DNA of 64,000 nucleotides from Pontibacter burrus (GCF_010686685.1 NZ_JAAGWD010000003.1:62001-126000); one strand, 5' to 3'; shown: positions 38,296 through 48,795, counted from the stretch's first letter. Notes: generated from the letters alone by a model not told the origin. Made by a program: numbers and translations.

Positions 38296-39081
38296 ATGAA
38301 CTACAAATTTATATTAGCAGCATTTGCTTTAATTCTATCAGTAGGAGCGTCCGACGTGTTCGCACAACGAGGCAGTAGTAGTGCGAAATTCAGAAGTCCT
38401 CATAAACGGAAGTTTAGACCGTCCCTGACCGTTTTCGCATCACCGGGCTTGGTAGTGATGAATAGCGAGAATGAGGGAGACGGAAGCGATATTGATCAGT
38501 ATGGAATACTAAAGAACAACGGAATGGGACCAACATTAAATGTTGGGGCTATTTACCAGTTTGCACCCCGCTTCGCTGTTGAAGGAAAGTTAGCTTACCT
38601 AAACTTTAACGGAAAAGAAGATGCCGTTGATAAGCGCATTACTGATGTTACCTTTACATCTAACGGTGTCGAAGCATCAGGTTCAATCATCTATAATTTG
38701 ACAAGTGACTATGTTGGCCGAGGATTTTATACGTCCAGAAATCTTCGCCTGATCGTGCCTTTTGTGAAAGTAGGAGTTGGTGTATTTGCTTACAAAGCTT
38801 CTTCATCTAATAAGGGTGTAGATATTCCTGATGCCACGAGTTATCCTGATATAGCGTTAGTTGCTCCGATAGGAGGCGGTCTTAAGATACAATACTCCAA
38901 ACAGTTATCCATAGCGCCAGAGCTGAATGTTTATTTTACAAATTCAGATTACCTGGACAACACCAGCTATGGATACAAGAGTCCATTGACAGGCAAAAAT
39001 GATGCTTACCTGAGTGCTACGGTAAAAGTAATGTATAACCTCACAGCACACAGAAGAAGTCCATTCCGCTTTAGAAGGTAA
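38296..39081 (+). CDS. Outer-membrane beta-barrel protein (porin-like)
   Basis: A 261-residue protein. I start it at the ATG at 38296, because MNYKFILAAFALILSVGASDVFAQ is then a clean signal peptide; an open frame extends upstream only to a TTG inside the probable promoter. The mature part alternates polar and aromatic residues and ends in a typical strand (AYLSATVKVMYNLTAHRR), suggesting an 8- to 10-stranded barrel of the Bacteroidota outer-membrane type. The stretch GSSSAKFRSPHKRKFR after cleavage is unusually basic. It lies just before the export genes and may be part of the locus or just its neighbour. Confidence 0.8.
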   Translation: MNYKFILAAFALILSVGASDVFAQRGSSSAKFRSPHKRKFRPSLTVFASPGLVVMNSENEGDGSDIDQYGILKNNGMGPTLNVGAIYQFAPRFAVEGKLAYLNFNGKEDAVDKRITDVTFTSNGVEASGSIIYNLTSDYVGRGFYTSRNLRLIVPFVKVGVGVFAYKASSSNKGVDIPDATSYPDIALVAPIGGGLKIQYSKQLSIAPELNVYFTNSDYLDNTSYGYKSPLTGKNDAYLSATVKVMYNLTAHRRSPFRFRR

Positions 39082-39098
39082 ACCAGAGCAATCATAGT

Positions 39099-39132
39099 AG
39101 AAGCCTGTCAGAATAGAAACTGGCAGGCTTCT
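39099..39132 (+). terminator. Hairpin after the porin-like gene
   Basis: AGAAGCCTG (39099-39107) pairs perfectly with CAGGCTTCT (39124-39132). Only a weak T-tract follows, so termination may be partial. Confidence 0.6.
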
Positions 39133-39215
39133 GTGCTTTACAACATGCCTGTCAAACCAGGGCAGGTAGCAAGTTCTTCAACTTTAGAAGTGCCAATAAG
39201 ATAAGTTTTTCAGAA

Positions 39216-39251
39216 TTTGATATACTTTACGGGCTGAAAGCTCTACATTTG
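39216..39251 (+). promoter_or_regulatory. Probable promoter of the polysaccharide export genes
   Basis: TTTG at 39216-39219 and TACATTTG at 39244-39251 fit the Bacteroidota -33/-7 elements, but the 24-base spacer is slightly long. It would give a leader of about 70 bases before the ATG at 39327. Confidence 0.5.
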
Positions 39252-39326
39252 TACTTGTGTTCTAACATAAAATCGGAAAGTGTGGACAGACGTTTTATTT
39301 TCGGTTTTTATCACCCTTATACCCGA

Positions 39327-40073
39327 ATGAAACTTAATACCTGCTTTATCATTTTTTTATTATTCATTTCATCCTGTGGCCCTACCCGTAACCTGGCCTA
39401 CTTCAGCGATCTGGAAGAACAGACATCCTATTCTGAAGAAATCAAGAATCTTACTGTCTCCAAAATTCAATCAAACGACCTGTTGAGTATTACAGTAAGC
39501 AGCGAAAGCCCTGAGTCTGATGCTCAGTTTAACAGGGGCATGTTGGCTGCAAATGATAGTAAATTGGAAGGTTACCTGGTGAATGAAGCAGGCTATATTG
39601 ACTTTCCGGTGCTCGGAAGTATAAAGTTGGCGGGGCTTACAAAGCAAGAGGCAAAGGAAAAGCTGACAGCTGCTTTACAGCAGTACCTGAAAGCTCCAGT
39701 GGTGAGCATCCGCAATATGAATTTCAGGGTAACCGTTATAGGGGAAGTGAACCGACCATCTACATTTACTGTTCCTGCTGAGAAAATCTCAATACTGGAG
39801 GCCTTAGGTATGGCAGGTGATATGACACCTTTCGGGAAACGTGAAAATGTGATTGTAATGCGGGAGGAAGCCGGAACCCGGACGATGGTGCGTTTAAATT
39901 TAAATAAGAAGGATGTGTTAAATTCGCCTTATTTTTATTTACAGCAGAACGATGTGGTCTATGTAGAACCTGATAAAATGAAGCAGGTACAAGCCAGTAC
40001 AAATACTAAATTTTTAGCTATTATCACAGCTTCTGTTTCGCTGGCTACTATCATCATTTCCAGATTACTCTAA
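39327..40073 (+). CDS. Polysaccharide export outer-membrane lipoprotein (Wza-like)
   Basis: A 248-residue lipoprotein of the Wza/BexD family. The start at 39327 is chosen because MKLNTCFIIFLLFISSC then forms a lipoprotein signal with Cys17 as the anchor; an open frame of 26 codons upstream runs through the promoter. A poly-export domain (about 45-125; SNDLLSITVSSESPE, YLVNEAGYIDFPVLGSI) is followed by one SLBB domain (about 130-215; FRVTVIGEVNRPSTF), and a C-terminal hydrophobic segment (about 228-246). It would be the outer-membrane channel of the export system, coupled to the Wzc-like kinase 18 bases downstream. Confidence 0.93.
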   Translation: MKLNTCFIIFLLFISSCGPTRNLAYFSDLEEQTSYSEEIKNLTVSKIQSNDLLSITVSSESPESDAQFNRGMLAANDSKLEGYLVNEAGYIDFPVLGSIKLAGLTKQEAKEKLTAALQQYLKAPVVSIRNMNFRVTVIGEVNRPSTFTVPAEKISILEALGMAGDMTPFGKRENVIVMREEAGTRTMVRLNLNKKDVLNSPYFYLQQNDVVYVEPDKMKQVQASTNTKFLAIITASVSLATIIISRLL

Positions 40074-40091
40074 TTATTTATAGTCCGTTTT

Positions 40092-42437
40092 ATGTCGGAA
40101 AAGGAAGTATATCAGTTTGAAACTGAGGATATTAATATAAAGGAAGTATTGCAGAAATACCTGCGATACTGGTATCTGTTTGTATTTGGGGTACTAATTG
40201 CTGGTATAGCTGCTTTCGTATATCTACGCTACACCACCCCGCAATATCGTGTTAGTAGTACTTTACTTATTAAAGATGATAAAAAGGGGCCTTCCCTTAC
40301 AGAGAATGCGGTGCTGAATGACCTTGATCTTTTCCAGTCGGGTAAAAACATCGATAATGAGATAGAAATTCTCAAGTCGAAGAGCCTCATGAATCGGGTT
40401 CTCAAGGAACTTGCCCTCCATACTACCTATTATGTTGATGGACGTGTAAAAAGCACTGAGATATATGGCAACTCCATGCCTATAAATCTAATTGTGAGCA
40501 GGTTGGACTCTGCTGCCTTTAATAAGGTTTTTACTATTCGAACGGTAGATAATATTAATTTTCAGCTGGAAGATGAAGGAATTGTGAGCCAGCACAAGTT
40601 CGGACAGGAAATTAAAAAACCTTACGCATCCTTTACTGTAGTTGCCGGAAATGGTGTTATTGCTGTCGGTAAAAATATCACTGTTAAATTCCATGATATC
40701 CGTAAAGTTGCAGAAAGTTATAATCGTAAACTGACAGTAGCGCCGGTTAACAAAAATGCCAGTGTACTTAGCTTGAGCCTTGTAGATCCCGTACCTGCCA
40801 AAGGAGTAGCAATTCTGAATAAACTGGTTGAGGTATATAACAATGAGGCAGTAGAAGACAAGAACCTGATCGCTGGCAGCACCATTCAGTTTATTGACGA
40901 GCGCCTAAAATACCTGACATCTGAACTATCGGTGGTAGAGCAGGATGTGGAAAGCTATAAACGGGATAACCGCGTAACAGACGTTAGCTCAGAAGCGAAG
41001 TTGTATCTGGAAAAGGCAAGTGAGTATAATCGCCAGCTATCGGAATGGGCGATCCAGATCGATGTGCTGGAGTCGATTGAGAAGTATTTGCTGAAGCAAG
41101 ATAGCCAGCATGAACTGGTACCAAGCACCCTGACGATTCAGGATGCCACGTTGCTTGGCTTAATCGGTAAGTTCAATGAACTGCAACTGGAGCGCAAGCG
41201 CTTGTTACGTGTTTCGCAGCCAGGTAATCCCTTGGTGCAAAACATAAACGAGCAATTGGCAAACTTACGTGGGAACATCCTGGAAAACCTGCGTAACATA
41301 AAAAATGGCCTGATCATAACACGCAATAACCTGCAAGCTAGTTCCGCACAGTTTGAGTCCCGGATTAAGGAAGTACCTAGTATAGAAAAGGACCTGATCG
41401 AGATCAAGCGCCAGCAAAGTATTAAGGAAGGACTGTATCTATACCTGCTTCAGAAGCGCGAAGAGTCTGCTCTCTCGTTAGCTGCTACGGTTGCCAATTC
41501 CCGCATCATCGATCCTGCTATAGCTGGAGATAGACCGGTAGAGCCTAAAAAACAGCTGATCTATTTGCTGGCATTTCTAATGGGCTTAGGAATTCCATTT
41601 GCAGGTATCTATATTAAAGAATTGCTTAACGACCGCGTACAAAACCAGCAGGATGTAAAGAGAGCTACAAGCACACCCGTTTTAGGCGAAATTGCCCACA
41701 ATGATACCTTTGAGAAGCTGGTAGTTACAGAAAATAGCCGTAGCACGGTGGCAGAGCTCTTCCGCCTGATCCGTACAAACCTTCAATTTGCCACTTTAGG
41801 AAAGGATAACAAAGTGATCATGGTTACTTCCAGCATGAGCGGAGAAGGCAAAACCTTTTTCAGTATCAACCTGGGAGCTAGCCTTGCCTTAACAGGAAAG
41901 CGGGTTGTGCTGGTAAATTTTGACTTACGTAAACCGCGCCTACTCCAGGACATGGGACTATCAAACGAGACTGGTATCTCAAATTATATAATTGATGAAA
42001 GGCTGGGTGTCGAGGATATAATAATACCTGCGTCTGATGTGCATGGTTTGTATGCAATTGGTTCCGGGCCTATACCGCCAAATCCTGCTGAACTGATGAT
42101 GAGCCCAAAGGTAGGCCATTTGCTGGCTGAGTTGCGTGAAAGCTTTGATTATATTCTGCTGGATACTTCACCGGCAGGGCAGGTGGCAGATGCTTTTACG
42201 CTTGCTCCTTTCATTGATGCCTGTGTGTACATTGTGCGGTACAATTATACCTTTAAATCTCAGGTAGCTATTGTGGATGATATTTACCAGAACAGGAAGC
42301 TGAAGCATCCAATGATCGTACTAAATGATGCAGATATGAAAGAAGCTTATGGTTATGGTTACGGGTATGGCTATAACGAATTTGGTAAATCCTCTATGAG
42401 AAGGCTCCTGAAAAAAAACATGCGGGTTGAGGCTTAA
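40092..42437 (+). CDS. Polysaccharide co-polymerase and tyrosine autokinase (Wzc-like)
   Basis: A 781-residue BY-kinase that sets chain length and couples polymer synthesis with export. A Wzz domain with a first membrane helix is at about 28-50, a long periplasmic coiled-coil part follows (about 260-460), a second helix is at about 490-510, and a cytoplasmic kinase domain covers about 545-750. Walker A is SGEGKT with Lys587, A' is VLVNFDLRKPRL and B is YILLDTSPAG. The C terminus has the tyrosine cluster Tyr753, 755, 757, 759 and 761 (AYGYGYGYGYNEFG), the typical autophosphorylation site. Confidence 0.95.
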   Translation: MSEKEVYQFETEDINIKEVLQKYLRYWYLFVFGVLIAGIAAFVYLRYTTPQYRVSSTLLIKDDKKGPSLTENAVLNDLDLFQSGKNIDNEIEILKSKSLMNRVLKELALHTTYYVDGRVKSTEIYGNSMPINLIVSRLDSAAFNKVFTIRTVDNINFQLEDEGIVSQHKFGQEIKKPYASFTVVAGNGVIAVGKNITVKFHDIRKVAESYNRKLTVAPVNKNASVLSLSLVDPVPAKGVAILNKLVEVYNNEAVEDKNLIAGSTIQFIDERLKYLTSELSVVEQDVESYKRDNRVTDVSSEAKLYLEKASEYNRQLSEWAIQIDVLESIEKYLLKQDSQHELVPSTLTIQDATLLGLIGKFNELQLERKRLLRVSQPGNPLVQNINEQLANLRGNILENLRNIKNGLIITRNNLQASSAQFESRIKEVPSIEKDLIEIKRQQSIKEGLYLYLLQKREESALSLAATVANSRIIDPAIAGDRPVEPKKQLIYLLAFLMGLGIPFAGIYIKELLNDRVQNQQDVKRATSTPVLGEIAHNDTFEKLVVTENSRSTVAELFRLIRTNLQFATLGKDNKVIMVTSSMSGEGKTFFSINLGASLALTGKRVVLVNFDLRKPRLLQDMGLSNETGISNYIIDERLGVEDIIIPASDVHGLYAIGSGPIPPNPAELMMSPKVGHLLAELRESFDYILLDTSPAGQVADAFTLAPFIDACVYIVRYNYTFKSQVAIVDDIYQNRKLKHPMIVLNDADMKEAYGYGYGYGYNEFGKSSMRRLLKKNMRVEA

Positions 42438-42474
42438 AACATAAAATGTTGGAATAAAATAAACTTAAGATAAA

Positions 42475-43779
42475 ATGTCAGGAATAGGTTTAGTAAAAGA
42501 TGCTAAAATTGCTGTGATTGGGTTAGGTTATGTTGGCTTACCATTAGCAGTAGAGTTTGCTAAAAAATTTAAGACTTTTGGTTTCGATATTAATGAGGCA
42601 CGCATAAACGGACTCAGTAAGGGCCATGATCATACACTGGAAGTAGAAGAGGAAAAGCTGAAAGGTGTTTTAATAAACGACTGCTCATCTCCGACAGGCT
42701 TGTATTGTACAAATGATCTTGATAAGATCAAGGGTTGTAATTACTATATCATTACTGTCCCTACGCCGGTAGATAAACACAACCGCCCGGATCTAACTCC
42801 GCTGTATAAAGCAAGTGAAACGGTAGGGAAGGTGCTTAAGCCGGGCGACATCGTTGTATATGAGTCTACTGTTTACCCGGGTGTAACAGAAGATGAATGC
42901 GTGCCGGTTCTGGAGCGCATTTCGGGTTTAAAATTTAACATTGATTTCTTTGCTGGCTATTCCCCGGAGCGTATTAACCCGGGTGACAAAGAACATACCG
43001 TTGCCAAGATTTTGAAGATCACATCTGGTTCAACACCTGAGGCTGCCGAGAAAGTTGATCAGCTATACAAAGCTATTATCGTTGCCGGAACCCACAAAGC
43101 TACTTCAATTAAAGTAGCGGAGGCTGCCAAGGTAATTGAGAATGCCCAGCGGGATATAAACATTGCTTTCGTAAATGAACTGGCAAAGATCTTTAACCGA
43201 CTGGAAATTGACACGGATGAGGTATTACAAGCAGCCGGTACAAAATGGAATTTCCTGAAGTTTAAGCCTGGCCTGGTGGGAGGTCACTGTATAGGTGTAG
43301 ACCCTTACTACCTGGCACAGAAGGCTCAGGAAGTTGGCTACCACCCGGAGATTATCCTGGCTGGTCGCAGATTAAATGATGGCATGGGCGAATATGTAGC
43401 GCATGAGGTTATCAAACTGATGGTGAAAAAGGATATACCGGTAAAAGGTGCCAATATCTTAGTGCTGGGTGTTACCTTTAAAGAAAACTGTCCGGATGTG
43501 CGCAATACCAAAGTAGTGGACATCCTGCAAACACTAAAAGATTACGATACCAACATTACGATCTATGACCCATGGGCAGAGCCGGCAGAGGTGAAACATG
43601 AGTACGGATGGGATTCTGTAAAAGAACTGAACGGCACCACCAACTGGGATGCTGTTATACTTGCCGTTTCCCACAACGAATTTAAGACTTTAGATCTAGG
43701 TAAACTTTGCAAAGAGAACGCCGTGATATACGACGTAAAAGGCGTGTTGCCAAAAGAATCGGTGGACGCAAGACTATAA
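42475..43779 (+). CDS. UDP-HexNAc 6-dehydrogenase (WbpO/TviB-like)
   Basis: A 434-residue nucleotide-sugar dehydrogenase that oxidises C6 of a UDP-N-acetylhexosamine to the uronic acid in two NAD steps. The N-terminal Rossmann motif is [16 protein letters not shown], the signature GHDHTLEV is that of the WbpO/TviB (Vi polymer) group, and the catalytic Cys272 sits in [13 protein letters not shown]. With the epimerase at 43958 it would supply UDP-GalNAcA. UDP-ManNAcA is an alternative, given wecB in the same locus. Confidence 0.92.
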   Translation: MSGIGLVKDAKIAVIGLGYVGLPLAVEFAKKFKTFGFDINEARINGLSKGHDHTLEVEEEKLKGVLINDCSSPTGLYCTNDLDKIKGCNYYIITVPTPVDKHNRPDLTPLYKASETVGKVLKPGDIVVYESTVYPGVTEDECVPVLERISGLKFNIDFFAGYSPERINPGDKEHTVAKILKITSGSTPEAAEKVDQLYKAIIVAGTHKATSIKVAEAAKVIENAQRDINIAFVNELAKIFNRLEIDTDEVLQAAGTKWNFLKFKPGLVGGHCIGVDPYYLAQKAQEVGYHPEIILAGRRLNDGMGEYVAHEVIKLMVKKDIPVKGANILVLGVTFKENCPDVRNTKVVDILQTLKDYDTNITIYDPWAEPAEVKHEYGWDSVKELNGTTNWDAVILAVSHNEFKTLDLGKLCKENAVIYDVKGVLPKESVDARL

Positions 43780-43787
43780 CACCAAGC

Positions 43788-43857
43788 TGTCATCTCGAAC
43801 AGCGTGAGAGATCTAACTAGAATTCAAGTTATATTACTCATACTGTTTGAGATGACA
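43788..43857. repeat. Hairpin repeat between the dehydrogenase and epimerase genes
   Basis: TGTCATCTCGAACAG (43788-43802) pairs with CTGTTTGAGATGACA (43843-43857) with one mismatch, forming a 70-base hairpin of the same family as the arms in the nuoH-nuoI gap and the islands. It is followed by CTCCCCTCCTTGG...AAGGAGGGG and GGGGTGG (about 43867-43901), another island module. These are the only such repeats noted inside the polysaccharide locus. Confidence 0.8.
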
Positions 43858-43957
43858 TCGCCCAAACTCCCCTCCTTGGTTAAGGAGGGGCAGGGGTGGT
43901 TTGTTTTTACAACCCCATTCATAATTACTAATTCAACATTCATATCTCTCCTCAGAA

Positions 43958-44944
43958 GTGTACCAAACCCCATACCATACCGAAGATCTCAGTCAATACA
44001 GCTTTTTAGTAACCGGTGGTGCCGGCTTCATAGGTTCTAATATTGTAGAGTACTTATTAAAATACAACGCAGGCAAAGTAAGAGTGCTAGACAACTTTGC
44101 AACTGGCTCGCATGCTAATATCGAAGAGTTCAAATCTAATCCCGCTTTTGAGCTTATAGAAGGAGATATACGTGATCTCGCGACGTGCAGAAAAGCCCTA
44201 GAAGGAATTGATTATGTTAGCCACCAGGCAGCACTCGGTTCAGTACCTCGCTCTATCAACGATCCCATTACCAGTAACGATGTAAACGTAAGCGGCTTTT
44301 TGAATATGCTGGTTGCTGCACGTGATGCAAGTGTAAAGCGAATGGTGTATGCTGCCAGCTCCAGCACCTACGGCGATCATCCTGGTTTACCTAAAGTGGA
44401 AGATAAAATTGGGAAACCGCTTTCTCCCTATGCTATCACCAAGTATGTGAATGAGCTGTATGGTGATGTATTTTCGAAAACTTACGACTTTCATACAGTT
44501 GGCCTCCGCTACTTCAATGTATTTGGTCCGAAGCAAAATCCTAAAGGGCCTTATGCTGCGGTAATTCCTTTATTTATTGAAGCAGCTCTTAAAGGTGAAG
44601 CACCATTCATAAATGGAGATGGTGAAACAAGTCGTGATTTCACTTTTGTAGAGAATGCAGTACAAGCTAATATAAAAGCTCTGTTAGCTACTAATATAAC
44701 ACAGCATGAGGTAGTAAATATCGCTTTTGGAGAGCGTACTACTTTAAATCAATTGTGGAGTGGGGTTATTGGGATAACCGGTGTATATATTTCACCTCGA
44801 TACCGCGAAGAGAGGAAGGGGGATGTGAAGCATAGTTTAGCTGATGTTAGAAAAGCTGGTCACCTTTTAAAATACGAACCTGCATTCTCACTTCATATGG
44901 GATTAGTAGCTACTTTAGAATGGTATAGTAAGAATTTGTTTTAA
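43958..44944 (+). CDS. UDP-HexNAc 4-epimerase (WbpP/TviC-like)
   Basis: A 328-residue short-chain dehydrogenase/reductase (extended type). [17 protein letters not shown] binds NAD; the catalytic pair is Tyr158 and Lys162 in [22 protein letters not shown] provides the serine/threonine. Relatives such as WbpP and TviC epimerise UDP-GlcNAc or UDP-GlcNAcA at C4. It is placed after the dehydrogenase as in Vi-type clusters. The epimerisation could be before or after oxidation. Confidence 0.9.
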   Translation: MYQTPYHTEDLSQYSFLVTGGAGFIGSNIVEYLLKYNAGKVRVLDNFATGSHANIEEFKSNPAFELIEGDIRDLATCRKALEGIDYVSHQAALGSVPRSINDPITSNDVNVSGFLNMLVAARDASVKRMVYAASSSTYGDHPGLPKVEDKIGKPLSPYAITKYVNELYGDVFSKTYDFHTVGLRYFNVFGPKQNPKGPYAAVIPLFIEAALKGEAPFINGDGETSRDFTFVENAVQANIKALLATNITQHEVVNIAFGERTTLNQLWSGVIGITGVYISPRYREERKGDVKHSLADVRKAGHLLKYEPAFSLHMGLVATLEWYSKNLF

Positions 44945-44976
44945 TCATTCTAAAATTAAATATTTCTCATTTACTA

Positions 44977-46227
44977 ATGCCTAACTTGAAAAAAAATTTT
45001 TCATTAGTTCTAATATCTAATATAGTTGTTGCACTTAGTAAGTGGATAATAGTAGTAGTTTTAGCAAAAACAGTTGGTGCAAATCTAGTTGGTATTTATA
45101 CATTCAGTTTAGCTGTTGTTTCACCTATATTCATGCTAACTAACCTTGCATTAAGGAATTTGCTTGTGGCTGATGTTTATGAAAACTACAACTTTTCTGA
45201 TTATTTTACATTAAGGGTTTTATTCAGCTTGATTGGATTTATAAGTAGTGTTAGTATAGGTTATTATATTAGAGATGGAGAGTATTTTACAATAATACTT
45301 GTTATGTCAAGTAGTAAAATTATAGAGTCTCTTATAGATATTTTCAATGGATATCAACAGAAGAAAGGCGAATTCAATATAATAGCTAAATGTTTAATTT
45401 ATAGATCGATTATAGGAGTACTATTATTTGCTTTAACATTATTTATTACACATAATATTATTATAGCACTTCTTTTACAGGTCTTTTCTGATATAGTTGT
45501 TTTTTTATTGATAGAAGTGAAACATTATTTGAGTGAGAATGAGTCTAAAACTTTAATCCCTAACTTAACTTATAATAATATTTCATTGATAAAAGCTGCA
45601 GTCCCAATTGCATCTGTATCGTTATTAGGTACATTAAATATTAATATACCTAGATATATTTTAGAGGCAAAGTTAGGGTTATATGAGTTAGGTATCTATT
45701 CAGGTATAATATATTTCACAGTAGCTGGAAATACAATTATAAGTGCTTTAGGCCAAGCATCAATAGGTAAGTTTTCAAACCTCTTGAAAAAGAATGAATC
45801 TTTAAAATATAAATATTTATTATACAAGTTAACATTTGTAGTTTTTACAATTGGCCTAGTTGGAATAGCAATAAGTTATATTGCTGGTGAAGACATATTA
45901 AGAATTGCATATAGCGAGGATTTCGCACAGTATAAAGATTTATTCATACTTGTTATGGTAAACGGGTTAATCATGTATATAGCTTCTTTCTTAGGTTTCT
46001 TACAAATAACAGCTAAAGATTTACACGTAATGTATTTAAAAGTATATGTGTGTACTATTGCGATAAACACATTTCTCAGTTACTATTTTATCAGTCAGTA
46101 TTCAATTGCAGGTGCAATTTATTCTAGTATTATAAGCTTCTTGTTTTTGTCATTCTTATCGTTTTATATTCTTATGAAAAGAGTTAATACAATACATAAT
46201 ATTTTCATAAGAGTACAAGATGTATAA
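44977..46227 (+). CDS. Polysaccharide flippase (Wzx-type)
   Basis: A 416-residue, very hydrophobic protein with about 12 membrane helices of the MATE/polysaccharide-transport type, which flips lipid-linked repeat units across the inner membrane. It starts MPNLKKNFSLVLISNIVVALSKW. The gene is strongly AT-rich compared with the flanks and begins an AT-rich block of four genes. It is paired with the polymerase that follows, and no ABC transporter is present, which points to a Wzx/Wzy-dependent pathway. Confidence 0.85.
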   Translation: MPNLKKNFSLVLISNIVVALSKWIIVVVLAKTVGANLVGIYTFSLAVVSPIFMLTNLALRNLLVADVYENYNFSDYFTLRVLFSLIGFISSVSIGYYIRDGEYFTIILVMSSSKIIESLIDIFNGYQQKKGEFNIIAKCLIYRSIIGVLLFALTLFITHNIIIALLLQVFSDIVVFLLIEVKHYLSENESKTLIPNLTYNNISLIKAAVPIASVSLLGTLNINIPRYILEAKLGLYELGIYSGIIYFTVAGNTIISALGQASIGKFSNLLKKNESLKYKYLLYKLTFVVFTIGLVGIAISYIAGEDILRIAYSEDFAQYKDLFILVMVNGLIMYIASFLGFLQITAKDLHVMYLKVYVCTIAINTFLSYYFISQYSIAGAIYSSIISFLFLSFLSFYILMKRVNTIHNIFIRVQDV

Positions 46228-46248
46228 ATTAGGAGCTTAAAACATAAC

Positions 46249-47649
46249 ATGAAAAATACGGCAAAAAGATTAATACAGTTCATTTGTATAATTAATATTC
46301 TTGTTAGTTGTATTTTTTTCTTTTTTGAAGAATATGATGAAGGAATTATTGCTTTATTAATATTAACATCTTTTATACAGGTAGTATACACGCTGCTATA
46401 TTTTTACAAACATAACAGTATGTATGTGCTCAGTTCATTTTCACTAATTATATTTGCAATAATTTATTCTGTACTCCTCGAATTTCCGTTTTTGAAAGTA
46501 ATTAAGCTTGTAAATCAGAGAGAAGCTCTTCAATTTTCAATCCAAAGTAATAATATAATTGGCTTTATATCTTTAGCTTTTGTTATAAGTGTTTCGAGTT
46601 ATATATTAGGTATATTAAATAAAGGATATCTTCTTAGAATAAAAGTAAGAAAAGGTGCGCCCAATATTAAAAATATTAATATTTTAATATTTAGAGCCCT
46701 GTGTCTACTTATTATGATAGTTAAATATTTAATAGCACCTAAAGGGAGTATACTTAATGCATCATATTCAGAAATTAGAACGACAAGCTTAGCAGCTAAT
46801 AGTTCTGGTTTAGCAACACTTGATTTTTTTATAAGCTGTTTAATATTAGTGCTTGCAATTGATTGTTTTTCAGAAATCAATAAGAGCAAAAGGATAGAAA
46901 AGTCAATTTGGCTTTTAATTTTAATTATGGTAGTTGTATTCCTTCTAGAATTCTTTAAAGGCGAGAGGACATCAATTGGACTTGTTTTCGCTTTAGCATT
47001 TCTATATATTTCTTTCAAGGGGCCTAATCAGTTTAATCTTAGATTTAAAAAGATTAGCTTACCATTAATTGCTGTAATATTTGGTGCATTTACTCTTTCA
47101 TATATAAGAGAAAATGCATCATCTCAACAAATAGATTATGCTAATATTGAAGAAAATAACTTCAATTTCTATAAAGTAGGAACATGGACGGGAGCTTTAT
47201 ATAGTACAATAGGTTTAGCAGACTCTTATCATGATAATAAAGAGAACTTTAGCTTAAAATATGGAGAAACATATATATCATATATTCCCTCCATGTTACC
47301 CGAAATTTTTAGCAAAAATTTAGGAATTGAAAGGGCTATTGATACTCGAGAAGGTAATCCAGCCAGATGGTTTGAAGGTGAGTACACTCAAGGTGGAGTA
47401 AGTATTATTGTACCTGCTTTTATGAATTTTGGTGTAGTAGGCTTGATTCTTATACCATACTCCTTTGCTATTTTTGTGAGAAACACCGAGGAGAAGTACT
47501 TAATGACAAAAAGCTTTAATTCAGCTTTATTATATGGTGTAGTAACTGTATTTATTTTGAGGTGGTATTGGTATGGTGATATATATATAATAAGAGGTTT
47601 AATGATTTACTTTATCATTTTGGCAATAACCAAAATAAAATTGAAATAA
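46249..47649 (+). CDS. O-antigen/repeat-unit polymerase (Wzy-like)
   Basis: A 466-residue integral membrane protein with about 12 helices and a large periplasmic loop around residues 275-385 (holding ENNFNFYKVGTWTG and YISYIPSMLPEIF), as expected for a Wzy polymerase. Sequence conservation in this family is low, so the call rests on topology, AT-rich composition and position between the flippase and a glycosyltransferase. Confidence 0.75.
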   Translation: MKNTAKRLIQFICIINILVSCIFFFFEEYDEGIIALLILTSFIQVVYTLLYFYKHNSMYVLSSFSLIIFAIIYSVLLEFPFLKVIKLVNQREALQFSIQSNNIIGFISLAFVISVSSYILGILNKGYLLRIKVRKGAPNIKNINILIFRALCLLIMIVKYLIAPKGSILNASYSEIRTTSLAANSSGLATLDFFISCLILVLAIDCFSEINKSKRIEKSIWLLILIMVVVFLLEFFKGERTSIGLVFALAFLYISFKGPNQFNLRFKKISLPLIAVIFGAFTLSYIRENASSQQIDYANIEENNFNFYKVGTWTGALYSTIGLADSYHDNKENFSLKYGETYISYIPSMLPEIFSKNLGIERAIDTREGNPARWFEGEYTQGGVSIIVPAFMNFGVVGLILIPYSFAIFVRNTEEKYLMTKSFNSALLYGVVTVFILRWYWYGDIYIIRGLMIYFIILAITKIKLK

Positions 47650-47652
47650 GCT

Positions 47653-48795
47653 TTGAACATATTACTTAATTTTTTTCCTGTAAGAGCAGGGGGGGGACAG
47701 CAAGTAGCAAATAATTTTATTCAAATTATTGCTAAAGAACATTTTAATCATAATTGGTTTGTATTAGTTGGTGAAGGTTCAGAATTACATATCTCTGCGA
47801 AGAAGGAATTAAGTGAGTATCAGATATTTTCATTTCCTTATTCTTATTTAGCTAGGATTACAATATCTAAAAAACTTAAAGAACTTACAACGGCACACAA
47901 CATTGACTTAATTTATAACTACGCTCCTACTCTTCAGATTCCTAAAATACCACAAGTGGTAAGATCAGTATACAGCAATTTATACTTCCCTGAAATTCCT
48001 TTTTGGAGTTCATACCCTTTCATAACACAGCTTAAAAAGAAAACAATTGATTATTTTAGATTGAGGGGTACGTTAAAAGCTGACGGATTAGTATTTGAAA
48101 ATAATAGTATGTTGGATAGGGCTAGTAGCTTATATAACTACCCACAAAATCGGATGAAATATATAGAGCCGAGTGTAAGTTCATTTGATGTTAGGAACAT
48201 TAATGCTGAATACAATAAATTAAAAAGCTTAGAAGGATTTAAAATCTTATACTTGTCTTCCTGGCATTTAAATAAAAATATTTCTGTATTACCCTATGTA
48301 GCTTCTCTATTAAAAGAGGCAAATATAAATGTTAGGTTTATTCTTACTTTAGAACCAACAAACAAAGAAGTGGAGTCTAATTTGCTAAATGTAATACATA
48401 AACTGCAAGTGATGGACTATTTTGAATTGATTGGTAAAGTAAAAGCTATACATGTTCATCAGGTAGTTAAACTGTCAGATGCCATGATTCTATTAAGTAA
48501 ATTAGAGTGCTTTTCAAGTAATGTCGTAGAGTCGTACTTTTTCAAGAAACCTTTAATCATTGCTGATGAGCCTTGGGCAAGAGCAGCTTGTGAAAGAGCA
48601 GCCTTATTTGTAGATAGAGAAAATCCTAATGATATCTTTTCAAAGATAAAGGACTTAGTAAGCGATAAGGCATTAAGACATGAATTGGTCTCTTTGGGAG
48701 AAACTCGTTTGTTGCATTTTAATACTCCTGAAGAAAAGGTAGAAAAGCAAGTGAAATTTTTAGAGCATATTTATGAGATATCCAAAAAGGGATGA
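47653..48795 (+). CDS. GT4-type glycosyltransferase, with G8 tract and TTG start
   Basis: A 380-residue GT-B fold transferase. The start is a TTG 3 bases after the polymerase stop: codons then read [17 protein letters not shown], the normal N-terminal glycine loop, and no ATG comes before it. The C-terminal half has an E-x7-E motif ([10 protein letters not shown]) near residue 281. The codons for Ala-Gly-Gly-Gly form a run of eight G at 47689-47696, a rare homopolymer in an AT-rich gene. A change of length there would shift the frame. Donor and acceptor sugars are unknown. Confidence 0.85.
   Translation: MNILLNFFPVRAGGGQQVANNFIQIIAKEHFNHNWFVLVGEGSELHISAKKELSEYQIFSFPYSYLARITISKKLKELTTAHNIDLIYNYAPTLQIPKIPQVVRSVYSNLYFPEIPFWSSYPFITQLKKKTIDYFRLRGTLKADGLVFENNSMLDRASSLYNYPQNRMKYIEPSVSSFDVRNINAEYNKLKSLEGFKILYLSSWHLNKNISVLPYVASLLKEANINVRFILTLEPTNKEVESNLLNVIHKLQVMDYFELIGKVKAIHVHQVVKLSDAMILLSKLECFSSNVVESYFFKKPLIIADEPWARAACERAALFVDRENPNDIFSKIKDLVSDKALRHELVSLGETRLLHFNTPEEKVEKQVKFLEHIYEISKKG
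47689..47696 (+). repeat. Poly-G tract (G8) in a glycosyltransferase gene
   Basis: Eight consecutive G within codons 12-15 of the glycosyltransferase gene. Poly-G tracts at such sites drive slipped-strand phase variation of surface glycans in other bacteria; here that is an inference from the sequence. Confidence 0.6.

Noticed and set aside
39249-39326. Upstream start for the Wza-like lipoprotein
   Set aside because: It would put 26 residues before the lipoprotein signal, and it begins within the probable promoter.
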